The position numbers and the translations under genes are program-made. This document shows, one piece after another, positions 44,703-55,534 of a stretch of 64,000 bases of DNA. How positions within the stretch are numbered: position 1 is the first letter of the stretch; every line of letters begins with the position of its first letter. This stretch comes from Pelotomaculum schinkii (lineage in GTDB: Bacteria > Bacillota > Desulfotomaculia > Desulfotomaculales > Pelotomaculaceae), in NCBI RefSeq assembly GCF_004369205.1, contig NZ_QFGA01000001.1, positions 682,001 through 746,000 on the forward strand, in the 5' to 3' direction. The notes below the pieces were generated by a model. That model saw only the letters and a program-made list of their open reading frames with translations, did no database searches and was not told where the DNA came from.

Positions 44703-44951
44703 TCAGACCTCCAATGCTTTCTTGAGGTCATCAAGGGTCTTCCATTCCTTTCCTGTTTTAATGGTATCCTCCGCTTCAGCAAGCTTTGATAAAAGCTTAA
44801 CTACAGCCTGTTGCTTTTCATATTCCTGTATATCCAGAAGCACGTAACGACCTCTGCCGTTTTTGGTCAAAAACACAGGCTCCCCAACCTGGCAAGAACG
44901 AAGAACCTCGTTATAATTTCTCAAATCTGAAACCGGTTTTATATTGGGCAT
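44703..44951 (-). CDS. Phd/YefM-family antitoxin
   Basis: 82 residues from ATG 44951, 9 bases after GGAGG. An upstream in-frame GTG at 44966 overlaps that SD. MPNIKPVSDLRNYNEVL and FLTKNGRGRYVLLDIQEYEK match the Phd/YefM family. Operon with the toxin, just upstream of the Wadjet operon. Its position between repeat copy 2 and the defence genes suggests it helps keep the island. Confidence 0.87.
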   Translation of the reverse strand: MPNIKPVSDLRNYNEVLRSCQVGEPVFLTKNGRGRYVLLDIQEYEKQQAVVKLLSKLAEAEDTIKTGKEWKTLDDLKKALEV

Positions 44952-45084
44952 CCTTTGCGCCTCCACAGTTTATTGCGTTGTAATCATTATATGCTAATGT
45001 TTCGTAAAATTCAACATCATATTTAACAGCAAACCCTCAATCCATCAGTCTTTTACTTTTTCAAGCTTCACAACCGCCTCGCAA

Positions 45085-45137
45085 TGCCTTGAGGATACAA
45101 AAAAGATGCCGTTTGAACCCGGTGGAGCCTTGGCGGA
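45085..45137 (+). repeat. 53-nt island repeat, copy 2
   Basis: Begins TGCCTTGAGGATAC, continues AAAAAAGATGCCGTTTG and ends GCCTTGGCGGA. Lies between the toxin-antitoxin/Wadjet block and the broken PEP-synthase-like gene. On the minus strand a 65-codon open frame (from 45258) reads into it. Its first 40 codons (FASKRRSKSTVSRWRDNK, RLTFYTKTF) may be the end of a lost gene. Confidence 0.9.
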
Positions 45138-45558
45138 ATGTTTTTTTAATTTCAAACGTTTTAGTGTAAAAAGTTAAACGGGGCTTATTATCCCGCCATC
45201 TGGATACCGTGGACTTACTCCGGCGCTTAGAAGCGAAAATTTGGTTATCTTCCGGCAAAGTATATTTGACAAATGCTTATCGCAAGGAGTACTTTTAGCT
45301 AAACAAGTTTTCCATCTTATCATATACTCTTTGTAAATTGGCCGTAGACCGATTGAACAATTCTAAACGTATTGCTGCTTGAATTTTCTAAAAAGTGTTA
45401 TGTGAAATTCTGGAGGACTAATCTTTGGCTATTGACAACATTATGAAATTGTCTCATGTAATTACTTTTTTCCTTCTGAGAAAGCGACCCTGATTGGGCC
45501 GCCTTCCTAGCTTTCATCTTTTATTTAGCTCCCCAGGAGGAAGACAACATCTTCCCCA
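45138..45558. other. intergenic remnant region
   Basis: No intact gene. Holds the possible gene tail on the minus strand ending into repeat copy 2, and an inverted repeat GGGGAAGAT/TCTTCC at about 45537-45558 just after the PEP-synthase-like stop, probably its terminator. Nothing else recognised. Confidence 0.4.
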
Positions 45559-48174
<2,616 letters not shown>

Positions 48175-48324
48175 ACATTTGCCTCCTTTGGCGATTTCTT
48201 CTTTGATAATTTTGATGACATCCTTTCCATAATAATCCTCTCCAACAAATCGCATTAACATACTATTGCATTATAGCAGTAGCAAATCGGAACAAATAGT
48301 CTACATTTAGAATTTTTTATATGT

Positions 48325-48480
48325 TATAATTAAAGTGGGGAGGATTCAATTTTCAATGAAGTAAACCTTAAAGAAGCACCAGATGCCAAGGTGCATCCTT
48401 TTATAAGCAAATGAAAACAGTTATTTAACGAGCTGAAATAGTTTAAACATGTAAGGGAGGGTAGAAACCCCCTCCTTTTG
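48325..48480 (+). ncRNA. candidate small RNA with own promoter and terminator
   Basis: An extended -10 (TGTTATAAT, 48322-48330) is followed about 120 bases later by a strong terminator, AAGGGAGGG/CCCCCTCC then TTTTG (48453-48479). Inside is a hairpin GCACC-AGATGCCAA-GGTGC near 48380-48400. The only reading frame is ATGAAGTAA. It could equally be the leader of a lost gene. Confidence 0.35.
48453..48479 (+). terminator. rho-independent terminator
   Basis: Stem AAGGGAGGG/CCCCCTCCTT with loop TAGAAA and a short T run on the plus strand. Confidence 0.7.
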
Positions 48481-48590
48481 TTATTCTAGCAGCAATCTAA
48501 ATCGATTAAACTTACAATTATCCTACTAATGCGAATGTCTGATTTTTGTTCTTTGCCCCTGTTAACATCAAAAATCAAAACCCCTAAAAA

Positions 48591-48626
48591 AACAGGCCGA
48601 AAAATGCACTTTTTCAGCCCGTTTTT
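48591..48626. terminator. bidirectional terminator in the island
   Basis: Stem AACAGGCCGAAAAA/TTTTTCAGCCCGTT with loop TGCAC and T runs on both sides. It separates repeat copy 3 from the candidate small RNA. Between it and the repeat are two partial direct repeats of TAGTGGTTTGAAG-type sequence (minus strand). Confidence 0.7.
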
Positions 48627-48721
48627 GCTCATTTTTTACTCCAAAACCACTACATATAGTGGTCAACCTGCCTTATTTGCCCTTCAAACCACTATTGGTC
48701 ATCAGAACTATACTCTCAACG

Positions 48722-48774
48722 TGCCTTGAGGCTACAAAAAGTATGCCGCTTGAAGCTGGTGGGGCCTTGGCGGC
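48722..48774 (+). repeat. 53-nt island repeat, copy 3
   Basis: Begins TGCCTTGAGGCTAC, continues AAAAAGTATGCCGCTTG and ends GCCTTGGCGGC. It lies only 3 bases beyond the stop codon of the unknown 401-residue gene (minus strand). Confidence 0.9.
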
Positions 48775-48777
48775 ACA

Positions 48778-49983
48778 CTAGTTATTTTCTCTTAAATTTT
48801 CAATAGTATTTTCTAAACTGCAGGTAAAACTTTTTAAATAACTATTCTGATGGGTTAAGCAATATTGTTCGCGTTTAAAAGTATTTTCAAATAAGATTGA
48901 CTTAATGTCCAAATCCTTGCAAATGTTATCAAAATCTCTTTCATATTTAGGATAAGCTTCACCCTTATATAATATGAGACGCTTTATAGGATTGGCCTTT
49001 AAAATGTCAATTAAGCCCTTATCATGCGAAGCAATGGAATGTGCATAAAATATATTTGAATTATTATTAATTGTGCTCCTAATGGCCATTTCAGTCTGAA
49101 TATTCCTTATATGAAGGATATCCCACGTCATATTTTTAATTACATCTGTTATGTTATCCTTATCAGGCTGCATTAGCCTAAAAAAATAGGATAATTTAGG
49201 ATCATTCTTCAAGAACAAACAACATATAACAAGTTCAAATTCTAAATAGCAATATAACTCATTATTCATAAACTCAACTAATTCTTTTACTTTATTTTCA
49301 TATGATTTTTTGCTGCCAAATTTAATTAAATAAGTCTTACACAACACACAATATATGACTAAATATCTGTCAAATAGATCTTCATTAAAGTCAGAATTAA
49401 TTACATCCCAAGCATCGTCCGCCAACAGATAATCTTCGATGCTGGGCATTACCTTGAAATAATCTTCTTGGAGTTGTTTTAAAGATAAACGACTAAACAG
49501 AAAGAAATAGAGAATATTTTGATAAACTATGCTTTTTTCTAATATTTTTTTATTGTATGTACATTCTAAAATATACGGGGAGGCGCTAGTTTGCACGTTT
49601 GCTTTTTTTATGCTGATCAATAAATTTAAAAGGCTGTGCTTATTTACCAGCTTTTTACCACTAAATAGTTTGTAGATATCACTAACAATATTTGAGTCTA
49701 AATTAATACAATACGCAACTTTAGTTGGAAAATCACTACCATATTTGGCAACTTTAAAACCATCATTATTTAGTATTCCCATTTTCTGATAGTCTGCTAA
49801 AGGTACTACTTGATAACCACCGCAATCTATCTCTGCATAAGATTTTCTAAATGCTGTCGAATCTGCATCAAATAATATACACATGGATTGTGCTAAATAG
49901 TTACCTGTTTTTAAGTATTCTTTAATTGGGTTTATAGCAGCAAGAATACGTTTAATCTTATCTTTTTCACTTTCAGCTATCAT
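48778..49983 (-). CDS. unknown protein of the defence island, 401 residues
   Basis: Not recognised. The start is ATG 49983 (MIAESEKDKIKRILAAIN), behind AAGGAG with long spacing; the frame is open further upstream, but that part is repeat copy 4. Visible features: an acidic/hydrophobic block CILFDADSTAFRKSYAEIDC near residue 35, a long leucine/phenylalanine-rich helical middle, and an alpha/beta-looking C-terminal third (LIDILKANPIKRLILYKGEA, DLDIKSILFENTFK). No signal peptide or membrane span. AT-rich like the Wadjet genes. It is flanked on both sides by 53-nt repeats and lies next to an HNH nuclease, so a defence-related role is possible but is inference. Confidence 0.7.
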   Translation of the reverse strand: MIAESEKDKIKRILAAINPIKEYLKTGNYLAQSMCILFDADSTAFRKSYAEIDCGGYQVVPLADYQKMGILNNDGFKVAKYGSDFPTKVAYCINLDSNIVSDIYKLFSGKKLVNKHSLLNLLISIKKANVQTSASPYILECTYNKKILEKSIVYQNILYFFLFSRLSLKQLQEDYFKVMPSIEDYLLADDAWDVINSDFNEDLFDRYLVIYCVLCKTYLIKFGSKKSYENKVKELVEFMNNELYCYLEFELVICCLFLKNDPKLSYFFRLMQPDKDNITDVIKNMTWDILHIRNIQTEMAIRSTINNNSNIFYAHSIASHDKGLIDILKANPIKRLILYKGEAYPKYERDFDNICKDLDIKSILFENTFKREQYCLTHQNSYLKSFTCSLENTIENLRENN

Positions 49984-50030
49984 TGTAAAACTATTTCTCC
50001 TTTTTGTATAGAAGAACCACACATTCCACA

Positions 50031-50083
50031 TGCCTCGAGGCTTCAAAAAGCATGACGGGAAAAACTGGTAGGGCCTTGGTGGA
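50031..50083 (+). repeat. 53-nt island repeat, copy 4
   Basis: Most diverged copy: TGCCTCGAGGCTTC, then AAAAAGCATGACGGG, ending GCCTTGGTGGA. Eleven bases beyond the HNH gene stop (minus strand) and just before the unknown gene's start region. Outer flanks TTCCAC/GTGGAA are complementary. Confidence 0.88.
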
Positions 50084-50093
50084 AACAATAATT

Positions 50094-50792
50094 TTAATAA
50101 TTATTAGTATACTTCATATTTAAATATTTCTTCGAGGGATAATTCTTTTGATCAGATGGGTAAAGAATTTTTTGATATGGAATATTCAAGCTCTCACTAT
50201 ATACTTCAATATCTCCATTCATAGTTATCTTAATCAATCCTTGATCATAGGCAATTTCATGATTTGTGCAAAGACATAGTCCATTTTCTATCTTATCGTT
50301 ACCACCTTTTGTTACAGGGACAATATGTGCCGCTCTTAGTATTTTAGGCTCTTTTACTCCACATATGGCGCATTGATTATCATACGCCTCTAAAACTAAT
50401 TTTCTAAACACATTTTGTTTCCTATATGGTTTCTTTATAACTTTTTGTGTCCACTCACGGTTTTTGTATGGAAATTTTTTTCTTATTTGTTCGTCTGTTT
50501 CAAAGATAAATTTTCCGTTTACATCTGTTTTATATTGAGGCAACATCCCATATCTCTCCGACGACATGTCAAGAAAACCAGTATTTCCTTTTTCGTCCAG
50601 TACAATTTGAACCCTAATCTCATCTCTAGTATGATAAAACATCAATACTATAGGTATGATAATATCATCTGGTAAGTTATCCAAATAATCTTCCTTTAGT
50701 TGACGATTTCTATTTTCTCTTATTGCCGCATTATTATATTCAATTAGCAGCCATTTTGTAAAATACTTTTTAATTTTCATAGCTCCAGTCAT
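50094..50792 (-). CDS. HNH endonuclease
   Basis: 232 residues. The C-terminal half has an HNH nuclease with a zinc knuckle: CAICG (C141, C144), ILRAAHIVPVTKGGND with H156, the asparagine in IENGLCLC, and CTNHEIAYDQG with H178. The N-terminal 130 residues are unrecognised and may give specificity. Similar HNH proteins act as restriction enzymes or in phage defence. The start ATG 50792 overlaps the rlmD stop as ATGA, or ATG 50780 is used. Immediately followed by repeat copy 4. Confidence 0.85.
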   Translation of the reverse strand: MTGAMKIKKYFTKWLLIEYNNAAIRENRNRQLKEDYLDNLPDDIIIPIVLMFYHTRDEIRVQIVLDEKGNTGFLDMSSERYGMLPQYKTDVNGKFIFETDEQIRKKFPYKNREWTQKVIKKPYRKQNVFRKLVLEAYDNQCAICGVKEPKILRAAHIVPVTKGGNDKIENGLCLCTNHEIAYDQGLIKITMNGDIEVYSESLNIPYQKILYPSDQKNYPSKKYLNMKYTNNY

Positions 50793-52198
50793 CCTCTTAA
50801 ATTTGTAACAAATTGTTTCTGCAACAAGACTATAGATTCTACGTGGTGCGTCCAGGGGAACATATCCACCGGCTGGACTTCTCTGACCTGATATCCCTTC
50901 CCAACCAAGTATCCCAAATCACGCGCTAGGGTGCCAGGATCGCATGAGACATAGACCAAACGCGGCGCCTCCATTGCGATAACCGTAATCAAAGCTTCCT
51001 GGTCACAACCCCGGCGGGGAGGATCGAGCACAACCACGTCCGGGCGCAGGCCCTGACCGGCCAAAGACGGAAGAAGCCTTTCCACCTTGCCGGCCAAAAA
51101 CTCGGCGTTCCCGATTTTATTAAGAACTGCGTTGTGTCGGGCATCTTCAACTGCAGCGGATACAACCTCAAGACCGTAAACCTTGCCGGCTTGTTGAGAT
51201 AGATACAATGCGATGGAACCAATCCCGGAATAGGCGTCGAGAACGGTTTCTTTGCCTGTCAAGGCAGCGTACTCTGCGGCTTTTCCGTATAAGATCTGTG
51301 TCTGCAGCGGGTTGACCTGATAAAAAGAATCCGGCGATATTCTGAAGGTCAGGTGGGCCAACCGGTCATAGATAGCGTCCCGGCCTGCCAGAAGCCTGAA
51401 CTCCTTGCCCATAATCTCCCCGGACAAACCTGTGTGGATGTTGCGGACCAGGGAGGTTATCCCCGGCTGTTGGGACATAAGCTCACTTGCAAAGTCCTTC
51501 TCGCGCGGCCAATCCCGGCTTCCGGTAACGACTACGGCCATCATTTCGCCTGTAAAGAAAGCCTTACGCAATACCAGGTGTCTAAAAAAAACAGGCTCCC
51601 GTTCCAGGTCTCCTCCGTACTTGTTAAGGAGTGTCCCACAGAGGGAGGCCAACTGGTTCAACCCGGTGTCTACCAGGAGGCAACCAGGTTGCCGGCAGTT
51701 TCCGGCGCTGAAAAAATCGGTCAGATTATGGGAGCCCTCTTCAAAAAAACCAAGTTGATAGCGACCGTCTTGCTTTTCAACCTTAAAATGGACTTTATTG
51801 CGGTAGTGCCAGGGATGCTCCATACCCACGGTCTCACCAACCACTACCTCACCCAAACCGCCGATACGGGCTAAAGAATCCTGGACCAGACCAGTTTTCA
51901 GCCTCAAATGCTCCTTATAAGACACATGCTGCAAACGACAGCCGCCACAGGCGGCATAGTGGACGCACTGCGGCTCAAGCCTGCAGGAAGAAGGCTCCAG
52001 AATTTCCAACAGCCTCGCTACCGCATAATTTTTTTTCTTTTCTAAAACCTCGGCTAAAACCTTATCCCCGGGCAATGTCCCGGGGATAAATACTGCCAAC
52101 CCATGGTAACGACCCACACCTGCTCCTGAGTGGGTGATCCCGGTAATAAGCACTTCGGCTTTTTCTCCAGTTCTGATGGTGGTCTTATTTGTTGTCAA
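50789..52198 (-). CDS. rlmD: 23S rRNA (uracil-C5) methyltransferase, RlmD/RlmCD type
   Basis: 469 residues. N-terminal TRAM domain (GEKAEVLITGITHSGAGVGR), then the Fe-S cluster site CVHYAACGGCRLQH with four cysteines, then a SAM methyltransferase domain (LDAYSGIGSIALYLSQQAGK, VVLDPPRRGCDQEAL) and the catalytic VSCDPGTLARDL. Makes 5-methyluridine in 23S rRNA. In Firmicutes one enzyme may do both the 747 and 1939 sites, so the exact position is uncertain. Core gene bordering the island. Confidence 0.93.
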   Translation of the reverse strand: MTTNKTTIRTGEKAEVLITGITHSGAGVGRYHGLAVFIPGTLPGDKVLAEVLEKKKNYAVARLLEILEPSSCRLEPQCVHYAACGGCRLQHVSYKEHLRLKTGLVQDSLARIGGLGEVVVGETVGMEHPWHYRNKVHFKVEKQDGRYQLGFFEEGSHNLTDFFSAGNCRQPGCLLVDTGLNQLASLCGTLLNKYGGDLEREPVFFRHLVLRKAFFTGEMMAVVVTGSRDWPREKDFASELMSQQPGITSLVRNIHTGLSGEIMGKEFRLLAGRDAIYDRLAHLTFRISPDSFYQVNPLQTQILYGKAAEYAALTGKETVLDAYSGIGSIALYLSQQAGKVYGLEVVSAAVEDARHNAVLNKIGNAEFLAGKVERLLPSLAGQGLRPDVVVLDPPRRGCDQEALITVIAMEAPRLVYVSCDPGTLARDLGYLVGKGYQVREVQPVDMFPWTHHVESIVLLQKQFVTNLRG

Positions 52199-52207
52199 TT
52201 AGCAGCC

Positions 52208-53818
52208 TCACTGTTTGGCGAATCTTACGAAAAATGTAGTTCCTTCAGATCCGGTCTTAACCTTGATGGTGGCGTTGTGGCGGGCGGCGATGCTGTAGCA
52301 AACTGCCAGACCCAGGCCGGTTCCCTTTTCCTTGGTGGTAAAAAACGGAGTACCCAGCTTTTTAAGGACTTCCGGATCAATACCCGTACCCTGATCCTGC
52401 ACGGACAGGACTACTTTGCCGTTATCCAGGCACGTCTTGATAGTCAGGTGCTTGCCGGGTTGCATGGCTTCCATCCCATTCCGGAACAAATTTAGGATTA
52501 ACTGGCGTATTTCTTTTTCGTCCAGGTTTAAGTTTATTATTTCTCCAAGTTCTATTTTTATCTCCTTGTCACTTACCATTGCGTCGGCCTGAATAAGGGG
52601 ATACAAGCTTTCAATAATATCATTGAGGTTGTGATGCTTCAACTCCACCGCCCTGCTTCTGGCAATGGAGAGGAATTCAGAAATAATTGCATTGGCCCGG
52701 TCTAGTTCGAGGATCATCAGGTCGTAGTATTCTTTGTATTGCACACAATCCTTTTTGCCGCTCAAGTATTGCAGAAAACCCTTAACCGCGGTCATTGGGT
52801 TTCTTATCTCGTGAGCAATCCCGGCAGCCATTTCGCCAACCAGGTTGAACCTTTCGAGCCGGGCCATCTCTATTTCCAGTTGCTTCTTTTCGGTAATATC
52901 AATGGAGTTAGTTAATACGCACTGTTCTCCACCAAGGGCTATGACATCCGCCGACAACAGACCTATCCGGATTTCACCCGACTTGGCTCTAAGCTTAACC
53001 TCCATGTTCCTGACTATACCATGTTTTTTAATTTCGCGTATATATTTCTGGCGATCTTCCACTTCCGGCCATAAGTTCAAATCCATACATGAACGGCCCA
53101 GGCTCTCCTCCAGGCTATACCCCAATACCCGTTCAAATGTCAGGTTTACGTCAATATACCTGAAATCTTCAAGTCTTCTAAGCGTCTGAATGATTGAACT
53201 GGTGTGAAAGATTTTATAAAAACGTTCCTCCGAATGGCGCAGGGCTTCTTCCGTCTTTTTATGTTCTGTTATATCGCGCCAGGTGACGGCAATCCCATCA
53301 CCCAGCTTCACGGCCCTGATATCGTACATCCCGTATATAATTTTTTTTACAGGATCCTCATAGGTCATTTTTTCTCTGACCAGAGGGACACCTCGATTGG
53401 CAACCAAGCAGAATTCATTGAAAATGCCCGCTTCTTTATAAAGGGGACGCAGCTCCAGAATGCTCCTGCCGATCTGCTCCTCTCTGGTCATTTTGAAGTT
53501 GTGACATGCTGCGTCATTAACATAGTCAAGCAGGAAATCTGTGATTTTCCCGGACTTGTCCCGCACAGCCGAATAAACCGCAAAACAATCCAGCATACTG
53601 TCTACAAAGGTTTGAAAGCGTTCCTCGTTTTTTTGAATTCGTTCCTCCATGTTACGTAGTTGGGTAAGAAGCATCGCGCACTCAGGTGTTTTTAAAATTT
53701 CCTCATTGACAAACTGAGATCCGTACTTATTCTGGTAATCACAAATTTCACGACGGTTAATATAAGTATCCAAAGCTTTTCTTCTCAGCCCACCAGGTAT
53801 ACTTAATTTTACACTCAC
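52208..53818 (-). CDS. PAS-domain sensor histidine kinase
   Basis: 536 residues, no membrane span. An N-terminal 60-residue helical part is followed by two PAS domains (about 65-190 and 195-310). Then come a HisKA domain with AAGIAHEIRNPMTAVKGFL and a HATPase with N-box NLFRNGMEAMQPG, G1 DQGTGIDP and G2 KGTGLGLAVCYS. This soluble, PAS-rich type resembles sporulation phosphorelay kinases of spore formers. No response regulator is adjacent, which fits an orphan kinase. Nine bases upstream of rlmD, so possibly co-transcribed. Confidence 0.9.
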   Translation of the reverse strand: MSVKLSIPGGLRRKALDTYINRREICDYQNKYGSQFVNEEILKTPECAMLLTQLRNMEERIQKNEERFQTFVDSMLDCFAVYSAVRDKSGKITDFLLDYVNDAACHNFKMTREEQIGRSILELRPLYKEAGIFNEFCLVANRGVPLVREKMTYEDPVKKIIYGMYDIRAVKLGDGIAVTWRDITEHKKTEEALRHSEERFYKIFHTSSIIQTLRRLEDFRYIDVNLTFERVLGYSLEESLGRSCMDLNLWPEVEDRQKYIREIKKHGIVRNMEVKLRAKSGEIRIGLLSADVIALGGEQCVLTNSIDITEKKQLEIEMARLERFNLVGEMAAGIAHEIRNPMTAVKGFLQYLSGKKDCVQYKEYYDLMILELDRANAIISEFLSIARSRAVELKHHNLNDIIESLYPLIQADAMVSDKEIKIELGEIINLNLDEKEIRQLILNLFRNGMEAMQPGKHLTIKTCLDNGKVVLSVQDQGTGIDPEVLKKLGTPFFTTKEKGTGLGLAVCYSIAARHNATIKVKTGSEGTTFFVRFAKQ

Positions 53819-54218
53819 CAGTAATACCTCCAGAATATGGCACGATACTTATTTTATTTATTTAGACAAATATCTCACATTTCCTTCATGAATATTGTCG
53901 AAATCTGAAAAATTTCTAAATTTTTTTTCAATTTCGTAATCGCATAAAACAAGAAATATGCCTCTATTCAAGGCGCTTTCAACTTGTATTGAAGTAATTT
54001 TTATTATTTTTTTGTTAATTATTGTTAGATTATATTTTTAAAGGAATTTCTTTCATGTAAATACATTAAGCTAATATGCATGATAACGTAATTGATATGA
54101 TTATTGTCATGGCAAATGCATGTGGGTGATTTTGGAAGCGGCAAATCGATCATTCCATAAAAACCGGCAATCATGGTAGGTATAGATTAATATTATTGTA
54201 ATTGAGGTGAATAATTTC
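53819..54218. other. AT-rich intergenic region, no gene seen
   Basis: About 400 bases upstream of the kinase. Very AT-rich, with several TATAAT-like strings but no convincing reading frame or RNA motif. Presumably holds the kinase promoter. Confidence 0.4.
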
Positions 54219-54220
54219 AT

Positions 54221-54254
54221 AAAGAAAAACGCCCTATTCAGGCGTTTTCTTTAT
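54221..54254 (-). terminator. terminator downstream of the nitroreductase, beside the rnpB 3' copy
   Basis: Stem AAAGAAAACGCC/GGGCGTTTTTCTTT on the minus strand. It has the same arrangement as the true rnpB terminator at 55498-55521, next to a copy of the same rnpB 3' end. Confidence 0.75.
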
Positions 54255-54283
54255 TGATGTGTGAGTAAATCAATAAGCCGGGT
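54255..54283 (-). repeat. partial copy of the rnpB 3' end
   Basis: 27 of 29 bases match 55529-55557, the 3' terminal part of RNase P RNA (ACCCGGCTTATYGATTTAC on the minus strand). Only this tail is present. With the real rnpB end it brackets the nitroreductase and MarR genes as direct repeats. Confidence 0.85.
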
Positions 54284-54317
54284 ATAGATTTATATTCATT
54301 TTTGGTCCTCCACAATA

Positions 54318-54848
54318 CTACTTAACGTAGTTTACGTACCGTCCAACTTTAAATTCTTTTTCCATAAATTCTTTTTCTGCTGTATTGCCCACAATTACTC
54401 CTGCTAACGGGGTAAATCCTTCCGGCACCCCCACTTCTTTTATCAGTTCAGGAGCTACAGAAAATGCGGCCAAAAAGCCTGTCAAGTAGACTGAACCCAG
54501 ACCCAAAGCAGTTGCTGCAATTAGCACATTTTCTCCGGCACATGCTACATTTGCACCTGCTCCGCCATATGAGGTTTCGTTGTTACCAGAAATAACCAGC
54601 AAAGTTGGAGCCCCATAAAATGGGGTGTAGCCTTCTCCTTGACAAAAAGCTGTTGCTGCTGCCTGAATCAGCTTTCTGAGCAGTTCCTTGTTCTGAATTA
54701 CTGAAATATGCACGCATCCCTCTGCCCCTCCTGCCTTTGGAGCTGCATCTGCTGCGAAAAGAAGTGTTTCCAACTGTCTGTCTGAAATCTGTTCTGTTGT
54801 ATAGCTCCTCGTACTCTTTCTCTTTGCGATTGCTTGTAATGCTTCCAT
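54318..54848 (-). CDS. nitroreductase family protein
   Basis: 176 residues, FMN-binding nitroreductase fold. The N-terminal KRKSTRSYTTEQISDRQLET holds the family's RRSxR-like FMN contact, and GENVLIAATALGLGSVYLTG the C-terminal binding helix. Reduces quinones or nitro compounds with NAD(P)H; the true substrate is unknown. SD AAAAGGAG. An operator-like palindrome shared with the MarR gene lies upstream, so MarR control is likely. Confidence 0.9.
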   Translation of the reverse strand: MEALQAIAKRKSTRSYTTEQISDRQLETLLFAADAAPKAGGAEGCVHISVIQNKELLRKLIQAAATAFCQGEGYTPFYGAPTLLVISGNNETSYGGAGANVACAGENVLIAATALGLGSVYLTGFLAAFSVAPELIKEVGVPEGFTPLAGVIVGNTAEKEFMEKEFKVGRYVNYVK

Positions 54849-54924
54849 TTTGCATTTCTCCTTTTATAATTTAATCTTTTTGTTATGTTTACAAGCACAC
54901 CTCCATATCCAGGTTTTTCATCAT

Positions 54925-54936
54925 GTTAGACGTCTA
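54925..54936. promoter_or_regulatory. MarR-type operator upstream of nitroreductase
   Basis: TTAGACGTCTAA, a perfect 12-bp palindrome. Its half-site AGTTAGAC recurs in the MarR gene's own promoter at 55424-55440. Confidence 0.6.
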
Positions 54937-54976
54937 ACTATATACGCAAAAAAATAATCCTTGGATTATATGTGAT

Positions 54977-55411
54977 TCATATTTGTTTATCCAGTCTGGA
55001 GTTTACCTTATTCAATAACATTTCAAAAACCTCTGATTCTTCATCTGTAAAATCACCATAGAGCATGGCATTAAGCTTTTCAGAAATATCCTCAAAAATT
55101 GGTCTCAGTTCAATTCCCTTATTGGTTAATTTTATATAGGTTACTCTACTATCCGTATAACTTTTTTCCTTTTGAATAAAACCATACTCCGCCAGCTTAT
55201 CTATCAATACAGTAACTGTTGGCTTTGTCCTATTAATTTTATCTGCTAACTCCTTCATAGTGTATTTCTCTCCATGAAAAAGGATAACTAAAATATCACC
55301 ATGAGAAGGAACAAGCCCTTTAATTCCATGACTTTCGAGTTCCCTGATGATAAACTTATTTGCTTTTTCTCTTATCCTGCCTATTAGGGAAAGCGCATTT
55401 TTTTGTTTCAT
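54977..55411 (-). CDS. MarR-family transcriptional regulator
   Basis: About 144 residues from ATG 55411. The winged helix reads KYTMKELADKINRTKPTVTV, then LIDKLAEYGFIQKEKSYTDS with the wing DSRVTYIKLTNKG. The frame is open upstream to 55528, but that part lies in the promoter and the rnpB terminator. The -10 box ends 6 bases before this ATG, so the mRNA would be leaderless. It probably represses itself and the nitroreductase. Confidence 0.85.
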   Translation of the reverse strand: MKQKNALSLIGRIREKANKFIIRELESHGIKGLVPSHGDILVILFHGEKYTMKELADKINRTKPTVTVLIDKLAEYGFIQKEKSYTDSRVTYIKLTNKGIELRPIFEDISEKLNAMLYGDFTDEESEVFEMLLNKVNSRLDKQI

Positions 55412-55417
55412 ATTCAC

Positions 55418-55446
55418 AGTATAGTTAGACATCGAACTATTGTCAA
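55418..55446 (-). promoter_or_regulatory. marR promoter with embedded operator
   Basis: TTGACA (55446-55441), exactly 17 bases, TATACT (55423-55418). The spacer contains TAGTTCGATGTCTAACTA, an inverted repeat with the same half-site as at 54925. Transcription should start at about 55411. Confidence 0.8.
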
Positions 55447-55497
55447 GTTTTTTAGTCAATCGACAGAGAAATAAATTTAGAAACCCACAAACTAAAA

Positions 55498-55521
55498 AAT
55501 ACGCCCAATTTAGAGCGTATT
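55498..55521 (-). terminator. rnpB terminator
   Basis: Stem AATACGC/GCGTATT followed by TTTTTTAGTTTG on the minus strand, 14 bases after the RNase P RNA. Confidence 0.85.
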
Positions 55522-55534
55522 CCGTCATTGACGT

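Noticed and set aside
45061-45258. 65-codon ORF upstream of the second toxin-antitoxin pair
   Set aside because: Its last third is simply repeat copy 2 read in frame and the rest is unrecognised; treated as a remnant, not a gene.
48529-48729. 66-codon plus-strand ORF in the island
   Set aside because: It runs through a terminator hairpin, has no SD, and its composition reflects AT-rich repeats.
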